Origin: Eggerthellales bacterium
GTDB lineage: Bacteria > Actinomycetota > Coriobacteriia > Coriobacteriales > Eggerthellaceae
Direction: 5' to 3'
Assembly: GCA_029225085.1 (NCBI GenBank)
Contig: JAQXVU010000002.1
Span: 1-64,000 of the forward strand
DNA: 64,000 bases
Shown: positions 58,464 to 64,000 of the stretch, one piece after another
Numbering within the stretch: the first letter of the stretch is position 1
Layout of the letters: every line of letters begins with the position of its first letter
Translations under genes and position numbers: made by a program
Notes under the pieces: model-generated
What the model saw: the letters and a program-made list of their open reading frames with translations, nothing else
What the model was told of the DNA's origin: nothing
The model's database searches: none

Positions 58464-59585
58464 ATGGCCCATATGTATTTCCCCGTCGACCTTCTGAATC
58501 GCTTCTGCAACGATGCCTTCGAGAAGTTCGGCTTCACCGCTGACGAGGCACAGGTCATCACCGACGTGCTGCTGCTCTCCGATAAGTACGGCATCGAGTC
58601 CCATGGCATGCAGCGCCTGAGCCGTTACCACAAGGGCATCGAGAAGGGCATGATCAAGCCTGAGGCCAAGCCCGAGGTGGTCTTCGAGAGCCCTGTTTCC
58701 GCGGTGATCGATGGTCATGACGGCATGGGCCAGCTCATCGGCAAGTTCGCCATGGAAAAGTGCATCGAGAAGGCCAAGACCACCGGCATGGCCGTGGTGT
58801 CCGTGCGCAATTCCAACCACTACGGCATCGCTGGTTACTACGCCAAGATGGCCGTCGATCAGGGCCTCATCGGCATGTCCTTCACCAACTCCGAGGCCAT
58901 CATGGTTCCCACCTTCGGCTCTAAGGCCATGCTGGGCTCTAACCCCATCGCCCTGGCCGTTCCCGCCGACCCCCATCCCTTCATCTACGATGCTTCCACC
59001 ACGGTGGTAACCCGCGGCAAGCTCGAGATGTACCGCAAGGCCGAGAAGCCCCTGCCCGATGGCTGGGCTCTCGACAAGAACGGTCGTCCCTCCAACGACG
59101 CCGAGGACGTGCTGAAGAACATCCTGGCCAAGGCTGGCGGCGGCATTATGCCCCTGGGCGCCTCCGAGGAGATCACCGGCTCCCACAAGGGCTTCGGCTA
59201 CGGTATGATCTGCGAGATCTTCTGCTCTATCCTGTCCCAGGGCCTCACCTCTAACCATACGCACACCGACGGCAAGGGCGGCACCTGCCATGGCTTCGTG
59301 GCCATCGACCCCGCTGCCTTCGGCGACCCCGATCAGATCAAGGCTCACTTCTCCGTGTTCCTGCAGGAGCTCCGTGACGCTCCTAAGGCTGAGGGCCATG
59401 ACCGCATCTACTGCGCAGGCGACAAGGAGGTCGAGGCGCTCGATCGCGCTCTGACCGAGGGCATCGCCGTCGACGTGAAGACCGTTATCGAGATGAAGCA
59501 GATGTGTGAGTACCTGGGCCTCGACTTCACCGCCTACTTCGGCGATGTGAAACTTGACGAGAGCGGCTTCACCACTCTGTACTAG
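58464..59585 (+). CDS. LDH2/MDH2 family NAD(P)-dependent malate/lactate dehydrogenase
   Basis: A 373-residue enzyme of the LDH2/MDH2 oxidoreductase family, unrelated to Rossmann-type MDH. DKYGIESHGMQRLSRY, NSNHYGIAGYYA, FTNSEAIMVPTFGSKAMLGSNPIA and GFGYGMICEIFCSIL are characteristic. Malate, lactate, ureidoglycolate and sulfolactate are known substrates; the two fumarase genes directly downstream make malate/oxaloacetate the likely pair. GATGTGAACC precedes the ATG. It may feed the reductive TCA branch of an anaerobe. Confidence 0.88.
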   Translation: MAHMYFPVDLLNRFCNDAFEKFGFTADEAQVITDVLLLSDKYGIESHGMQRLSRYHKGIEKGMIKPEAKPEVVFESPVSAVIDGHDGMGQLIGKFAMEKCIEKAKTTGMAVVSVRNSNHYGIAGYYAKMAVDQGLIGMSFTNSEAIMVPTFGSKAMLGSNPIALAVPADPHPFIYDASTTVVTRGKLEMYRKAEKPLPDGWALDKNGRPSNDAEDVLKNILAKAGGGIMPLGASEEITGSHKGFGYGMICEIFCSILSQGLTSNHTHTDGKGGTCHGFVAIDPAAFGDPDQIKAHFSVFLQELRDAPKAEGHDRIYCAGDKEVEALDRALTEGIAVDVKTVIEMKQMCEYLGLDFTAYFGDVKLDESGFTTLY

Positions 59586-59593
59586 GAGGAACC

Positions 59594-60439
59594 ATGCGGA
59601 CACTCGACCCCAAGCAGATCGGGGAGGTGGTGTATCAGGCCATCCCCAAGCTGGCCTGTGAGCTGCCTGACGATATCCTCGCTGGCCTTCAGAGCGCCTA
59701 CGAAGCGGAAGACAATCCTCGCGGCAGGGAGATCCTCTCCCTGCTGACGCGCAACGCTCAGATCGCCAAGGACGACCAGGTTCCCCTGTGCCAGGACACC
59801 GGTACGGTATGGGTGTGCCTCGAGGCCGGCCCCGATGTGCTGATTCCCGGCGACATCTTCAGCTGCGTGAACTCTGCGGTGGCTAAGGCCTACACCGAGG
59901 CAAAGCTGCGCAAGTCCCTGTTGCGCGACGCCTTCTTCGATCGCACCAACACCCAGGACAACACCCCTGCGTTCTGCGAGATTCATCTGGTAGATGAGCC
60001 CGGGGTTGCTAGGCTGCACATCATGCTGAAGGGCGGCGGCTCCGACAACGCCAGCCGCGTGGTGATGCTGGCCCCTGGCGCTGGTAAGCAGGGCATCATC
60101 GACGAGTTGCTGGATTGCCTCGACCACAAGGCCGCCAACGCCTGCCCTCCGCTGATCATTGGCATCGGCATCGGCGCCACCTTCGACAAGGTGGGCGGTT
60201 TGGCCAAGCGTGCCCTCACTCGTCCGGTGAACCAGGTGCATCCCGACCCTCAGGTGGCCGCCTTCGAGGCCGAGCTCCTTTCCATCGTGAACGGAACCGG
60301 CATCGGCCCAGGGGCGCTGGGAGGAAAGACCACCGCTCTGGGCGTGAAGGTGAACACGGCACCCTGCCATATCGCCGCACTGCCTCTGGCCATCAACATG
60401 GGCTGTTCTGCCATGAGGAGGGGCACCTATGAACTGTAA
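59594..60439 (+). CDS. Class I fumarase / tartrate dehydratase alpha subunit
   Basis: A 281-residue Fe-S hydro-lyase alpha subunit. VPLCQDTGTVWV provides the first cysteine ligand, GGGSDNASRVVMLAPG and IGIGIGATFDKVGGLAKRAL are conserved, and GLGGKTTALGVKV-type sequence precedes the C-terminal CHIAALP. It forms a heteromer with the next gene's product and hydrates fumarate to malate; the [4Fe-4S] cluster is oxygen-labile. AGGAGG precedes the ATG, 8 nt after the dehydrogenase stop. Confidence 0.92.
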   Translation: MRTLDPKQIGEVVYQAIPKLACELPDDILAGLQSAYEAEDNPRGREILSLLTRNAQIAKDDQVPLCQDTGTVWVCLEAGPDVLIPGDIFSCVNSAVAKAYTEAKLRKSLLRDAFFDRTNTQDNTPAFCEIHLVDEPGVARLHIMLKGGGSDNASRVVMLAPGAGKQGIIDELLDCLDHKAANACPPLIIGIGIGATFDKVGGLAKRALTRPVNQVHPDPQVAAFEAELLSIVNGTGIGPGALGGKTTALGVKVNTAPCHIAALPLAINMGCSAMRRGTYEL

Positions 60440-60959
60440 GCATCTGACGCTGCCTCTAACTAAGGAGGCTCTGGCCGACCTGCAGGCAGGGGACTACTGC
60501 CTGCTCACGGGCCCTCTGTACACCCTGCGCGACGCTGGCCATGTGCGCCTTATGGCGGAATTGGCTGAGCAGGGGAGCCTTCCCTATGATCTGGAAGGAC
60601 AGACCATCTTCTACGCCGGCCCCACTCCTGAGGCTGCGGGTCGTCCCTTCGGTGCGGTGGGCCCCACCACGTCTTCCCGCATGGATTTCGCCGCACCCGC
60701 CTTGCATCGTGCGGGCATCGTCGCCACGTTGGGCAAGGGCAAGCGCAGCGCCGAGGTGCACGAGGCCTGCAAGGAGACGGGCTCGGTGTACCTCATCGCA
60801 TGTGGAGGAGCTGCGGCTTTTCTGGCCAAGTGCGTGGTAAGTTCCACTACCGTGGCTTATGATGATTTGGGGACTGAGGCCCTTCGGCGTATCTGGGTAG
60901 AGGATATGCCGGCGTTCGTCGCTATCGACACCCAGGGCCGCGACATTTACGAAAACTAG
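60429..60959 (+). CDS. Class I fumarase / tartrate dehydratase beta subunit
   Basis: A 176-residue beta subunit. FYAGPTPEAAGRPFGAVGPTTSSRMD is the substrate-binding core, and GKGKRSAEVHEACKETGSVYL follows, typical of FumB/TtdB C-domains. It overlaps the alpha subunit gene by 11 nt, so they are translationally coupled. Together they are a split version of E. coli FumA. Fumarase and tartrate dehydratase cannot be separated by motif; the malate dehydrogenase neighbour favours fumarase. Confidence 0.92.
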   Translation: MNCKHLTLPLTKEALADLQAGDYCLLTGPLYTLRDAGHVRLMAELAEQGSLPYDLEGQTIFYAGPTPEAAGRPFGAVGPTTSSRMDFAAPALHRAGIVATLGKGKRSAEVHEACKETGSVYLIACGGAAAFLAKCVVSSTTVAYDDLGTEALRRIWVEDMPAFVAIDTQGRDIYEN

Positions 60960-60988
60960 CGCATCTGCGCTTTCCTTAGGACAAGCAT

Positions 60989-61726
60989 ATGGATCAAACT
61001 CAGGGCACGGGCCCGGGAATCTTCATAACCTTCGAAGGCGGCGACGGAGCCGGTAAGACCACCCATATCAATTTCCTGGCAGGATGCCTGCGGGATCTGG
61101 GCTATGAGGTGGTCTGCCTTCGCGAGCCAGGGGGAACCGTCATCGGCGAGTCCCTCCGTCAGGTGGTGCTCGACGCCGACAACTCCATGATGTGCGACGA
61201 GGCGGAGCTTCTCATCTATGAGGCCGCCCGCGCCCAGGTGGTGAAGGAGGTCATCATTCCCGCCCTCGCTCAGGGCAAGGTGATTCTCTGCGATCGGTTC
61301 TATGATTCCACCGTTGCCTATCAGCACTACGGCAGGGGCCTTCCCCTGGCCTTCGTGCGCCAGGCCAACGCTTTCGCCTGCCAGGGAGTGCATCCCTGCA
61401 GGACCATTCTGCTTTCCACGGGCTCCTCGGTAGAGGAGAGCCTTACCCGCGCGACTCACCACGGTCAGGCCGACCGCCTCGAGCAGGCGGGCGCTACCTT
61501 CCACGGCAATGTGAACGAGGCCTTCCTGGCCATTGCCGCTGAGAACCCCGAGCGCATTCGCGTGGTGTCTTCCTCGACCCCGAAGGACGTGACGGCACGG
61601 CAGATCTTCTCCGAGCTGGCCGATGTGTTCGGCTGGGATGTCGATGAGCAGTTCCCCCTGTCCTTCTTCGAGCCCATTCTGCAGATGGACACTTCAGCTA
61701 AGGCAGTTATCGAGCAGGGGGCCTAA
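60989..61726 (+). CDS. tmk: Thymidylate kinase
   Basis: A 245-residue dTMP kinase, longer than the usual 205-215. ITFEGGDGAGKTTHINFL is the P-loop, LREPGGTVIGE contains the DRX-like dTMP-binding region, and CDRFYDSTVAYQHYGRGL carries the DRY/F-type motif. The lid and C-terminus ERIRVVSSSTPKDVTARQIF are normal. The gene precedes holB, an order common in Gram-positives. The last 30 residues (FPLSFFEPILQM...) extend beyond the family core. Confidence 0.93.
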   Translation: MDQTQGTGPGIFITFEGGDGAGKTTHINFLAGCLRDLGYEVVCLREPGGTVIGESLRQVVLDADNSMMCDEAELLIYEAARAQVVKEVIIPALAQGKVILCDRFYDSTVAYQHYGRGLPLAFVRQANAFACQGVHPCRTILLSTGSSVEESLTRATHHGQADRLEQAGATFHGNVNEAFLAIAAENPERIRVVSSSTPKDVTARQIFSELADVFGWDVDEQFPLSFFEPILQMDTSAKAVIEQGA

Positions 61727-61727
61727 G

Positions 61728-62858
61728 GTGGCCGATGTCTTTGACAGCGTGTACGGTCAGCCCCTTGTCCGTCAGTATCTGAGGGCCTGTATCGCCAATC
61801 ATCAGGTGGGGCAGGGCTATCTCTTCACGGGTTTGGCTGGTTCTAACAAGACCCAGGCCGCCTATGCCTTCGCGCAGGCCATTCTTTGCGAGAAGGATGG
61901 ATGCGGCCAGTGCGATGACTGCGTCAGGGTCATGCGCAGGAAGCACCCTGATGTGCACTTCTTGTCTCCTGGCGGCGCTTCGGGCTATCTCATCGAGCAG
62001 ATTCGCCAGGTGGTGGCTGAGATCGGTCTGGCTCCCATCCGCGCCAAGAAGAAGGTCTACATCTTCGATCGCGCCGACCTTTTGGGCACCTACGCGGCCA
62101 ACGCCTTCCTGAAGACCCTCGAGGAGCCTCCTGACGATGTGGTCATCATCCTCTTGGGCCGTACGGCTGAGAGCATTCTTCCCACCATCGTGTCCCGTTG
62201 TCAGGTGGTGCCCTTCAGGCACATTCCCGCTTCCGAGGCGGCGGGCATCGTGGTGCAGAACACCGGTGTCTCCGAGCAGCGGGCGGTCTATGCCATAGAA
62301 GCGTGCGGTGGGTCTATCTCCGAGGCAGTGTCCTTCGTGAAGGATACCGAGCGCCTGGCGTTTCGCACCCGGGTGCTGGCCATCATGGGCTCTTTGGCGG
62401 ATGCCGACGACATGCAGGTTCTGAAATGCGCCAGCGAACTCGTACTGAAGGCCAAGGCTCCCCTCGATGCGGTGCGGGTCGCCCAGCAGGCCGAGCTCGA
62501 GGCCAACGCCGACTTCCTGGCCAATTCCGCCATCAGGCGCATCGAAGCCCAGAATAAGAACGCCCTGGCCCGTAAGGCCTCTTTGTACCTGCGGCAGACC
62601 ACGGCCATCATCTCCTCCTGGCTGCGGGATGTACTCATGGTGTGCTCGGGAACCGCTGATCGCATCATCAACGTCGATGTGACCGATTCTGTAGCTGCTG
62701 CCGCTGCGCGCACCGACATTTCCCGGGTTTCCCGCGCTTTGCGAGAGGTGGAGGATTGCGATAGGGCCATCGCTTATAATGTATCCCCTGAAACTTGTAT
62801 CGATGTACTCCTCCTGAATATCCGAGAGGTTCTCTATGACACTAGTAGCGCCTATTAG
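61728..62858 (+). CDS. holB: DNA polymerase III delta' subunit
   Basis: A 376-residue clamp-loader subunit. VYGQPLVRQYLRACI and GYLFTGLAGSNKTQAAYAFA open the AAA+ domain, with a non-canonical P-loop (GSNKT instead of GxGKT) consistent with delta' not hydrolysing ATP. CGQCDDC is the zinc module, IFDRADLLGTYAANAFLKTLEEP holds Walker B and sensor, and IVSRCQ is the SRC motif supplying the arginine finger. GTG at 61728 follows AGGGGG, and the open frame upstream overlaps tmk without a site. It overlaps the next gene by 23 nt. Confidence 0.92.
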   Translation: MADVFDSVYGQPLVRQYLRACIANHQVGQGYLFTGLAGSNKTQAAYAFAQAILCEKDGCGQCDDCVRVMRRKHPDVHFLSPGGASGYLIEQIRQVVAEIGLAPIRAKKKVYIFDRADLLGTYAANAFLKTLEEPPDDVVIILLGRTAESILPTIVSRCQVVPFRHIPASEAAGIVVQNTGVSEQRAVYAIEACGGSISEAVSFVKDTERLAFRTRVLAIMGSLADADDMQVLKCASELVLKAKAPLDAVRVAQQAELEANADFLANSAIRRIEAQNKNALARKASLYLRQTTAIISSWLRDVLMVCSGTADRIINVDVTDSVAAAAARTDISRVSRALREVEDCDRAIAYNVSPETCIDVLLLNIREVLYDTSSAY

Positions 62859-64000
62859 GCTGCAATATGACCCTAAGATCCTGTGGTTCGATCCGGCGGG
62901 TCTCGACATAAAGTCCGATGACCCCGTTATCGTCGAAACGGCACGGGGCCTCGAATACGGCACGGCGGCAGGAAACCTCACCGAGGTGGAAGATGACGTC
63001 ATCGCCGAGCTGAAGAGCCCTCTGAAGCCGGTGCTGCGCATCGCCACCGAAGAGGATGAGATTCAGCGCCTCGAGATGCGCCGTCTCTCCTATGAGGCTC
63101 TGCCCATCTTCAAGGAGATCGCCGCCGAGACCAACGAGAGCATGCACCCGGTGATGGTGGAATATCTCTTCGATGGCAGCAAGGCCATCTTCCTGTTCGA
63201 ATCCGAGGAGCGCAACGACTTCCGCGAGCTGGTGCGCCGCCTCACCGCCAAGCTACATATTCGCGTGGATATGCGCCAGATCGGCGTGCGCGATGGCGCC
63301 CGTATCATCGGCGGTCTGGGTCACTGCGGTCAGGAGCTGTGCTGCTGTAGGCTCGGCGGAGAGTTCTGCCCGGTCTCTATCCGCATGGCGAAGGCCCAGG
63401 ACCTGTCCCTGAACCCTCAGCAGATCAGCGGCGTCTGCGGCCGCCTTATGTGCTGCCTGCGCTACGAATACGACACCTATAAGGACTTCAAGAGCCGCGC
63501 CCCTAAGCAGAACGCCCTCATCGACACCCCTGAGGGCCCTATGCGCGTCTGTGAGCTCGACACCCCTCATGAGCAGGTCGTCCTTCGCACGGAAGAGGGC
63601 AAGCGCATTCGCATCCCCCTGTCTGAGTTCGATCCCCCTGAGGAGGGCATGAACCGTCCCAAGAGCATCGGCGACGCCTTCTTCACCTACGCCAACCAGG
63701 ACAACCAGCAGGTGAGCACCGCATCTCTTGGCGATATCTCCGCCTTCACGGTGCAGGACAAGCTTGCTGAGGGCGGTCAGATTCACCATAACAAGGTGCG
63801 CAGGGAACAGTCCCACGGAGCCGAGGAGTCCCAGGATAAGCGCCCCGGCGCCTCCTTCCGTCGCCGCCGCCGTTCCTCCGCCTCTCAGAAGCAGGAGGGC
63901 ACCAACAGCGCTTCTGAGACCAGGACGCAGAAGTCCCCTGAGACCGCAAAGCAGCCCAAGCCCGCTAAGTCCCAGCAGGGCAAGGACGGCAAGGATCGGG
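62836..64000 (+). CDS. PSP1-domain protein (RicT/YaaT family), 3' end outside window
   Basis: At least 388 codons; the frame remains open at the window end. The PSP1 C-terminal domain is recognised by KPVLRIATEEDE, HIRVDMRQIGVRDGARIIGG, the cysteine clusters GHCGQELCCCRLGGEFCP and ISGVCGRLMCCLRYEYDTYKD. RicT homologues carry Fe-S clusters and act with RicA and RicF in RNase Y-dependent mRNA processing in Bacillus. From about residue 320 a basic, Ser/Gln/Lys-rich disordered tail begins. It follows holB as in Bacillus (holB-yaaT). Confidence 0.9.
   Translation, partial: MTLVAPIRLQYDPKILWFDPAGLDIKSDDPVIVETARGLEYGTAAGNLTEVEDDVIAELKSPLKPVLRIATEEDEIQRLEMRRLSYEALPIFKEIAAETNESMHPVMVEYLFDGSKAIFLFESEERNDFRELVRRLTAKLHIRVDMRQIGVRDGARIIGGLGHCGQELCCCRLGGEFCPVSIRMAKAQDLSLNPQQISGVCGRLMCCLRYEYDTYKDFKSRAPKQNALIDTPEGPMRVCELDTPHEQVVLRTEEGKRIRIPLSEFDPPEEGMNRPKSIGDAFFTYANQDNQQVSTASLGDISAFTVQDKLAEGGQIHHNKVRREQSHGAEESQDKRPGASFRRRRRSSASQKQEGTNSASETRTQKSPETAKQPKPAKSQQGKDGKDR

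Overview
The window is a chromosomal segment of a high-GC anaerobe that is most likely a member of the Coriobacteriia (Eggerthellaceae-like Actinobacteria). The evidence is the actinobacterial order of the division genes (ftsZ, pgeF, yggS, sepF, proC, yggT, divIVA, with no ftsA), the arginine/serine-rich tails on division proteins, a lysine-rich topoisomerase tail, FAD-dependent ThyX, a two-subunit (oxygen-labile type) fumarase and a CaiB/BaiF CoA-transferase typical of gut anaerobes. The genus assignment is inference. Coding density is high and nearly everything lies on the + strand. I saw no insertion sequence, prophage, CRISPR array or rRNA.

Layout. 1-4.6 kb: the start of a probable NAD kinase and a ZIP metal transporter (both minus strand), then a CoA-transferase behind a palindrome-overlapped promoter, then MurJ. 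4.8-7.5 kb: CTP synthase and a XerD-type recombinase. 7.5-24.9 kb: the dcw (division and cell wall) cluster mraZ-rsmH-ftsL-ftsI-murE-murF-mraY-murD-ftsW-murG-murC-murB-ftsQ-ftsZ. It is preceded by a 500-bp intergenic region holding two long, phased arrays of TGGG boxes. 24.9-29.9 kb: pgeF, a YggS homologue, sepF, proC, yggT, divIVA and a YggU-like gene. 29.95-33.4 kb: RNase P RNA (minus strand), thiN, a TPP riboswitch and thiC-thiD. 33.4-39.7 kb: a small membrane protein with a probably leaderless message, a transaldolase-like gene, an extended Rho, an atypical methionyl-tRNA synthetase and an extended L31.

40-45 kb: a processive-type glycosyltransferase, comFC on the minus strand, a hairpin-rich 650-bp region containing a probable structured RNA of about 235 nt, and a three-gene unit made of an orphan solute-binding lipoprotein and two unrecognised membrane proteins. 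45-46.5 kb: the infC-rpmI-rplT operon with an attenuator leader and an apparent AUA start codon for IF-3. 46.6-53.8 kb: a NifX-like protein, tRNA-Glu, a GtrA protein, a GlfT2-like glycosyltransferase that lacks the expected DDD motif, an L,D-transpeptidase, MurI, RdgB, tRNA-Pro, tRNA-Gly and a low-molecular-weight phosphatase. 53.8-64 kb: ThyX, a DUF1385 protein, an archaeal-looking topoisomerase I, malate/lactate-type dehydrogenase, fumarase alpha and beta, Tmk, HolB and the start of a PSP1-domain protein that runs off the end.

Functionally, most of the window builds and divides the envelope. MurE carries a DNPR motif, so meso-diaminopimelate peptidoglycan is expected. MurI, MurJ and the L,D-transpeptidase elsewhere in the window extend that pathway. 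The most interesting unexplained signals are non-coding: the TGGG arrays before mraZ, the structured RNA beside comFC, a strong terminator embedded in the pgeF reading frame, and the infC leader.
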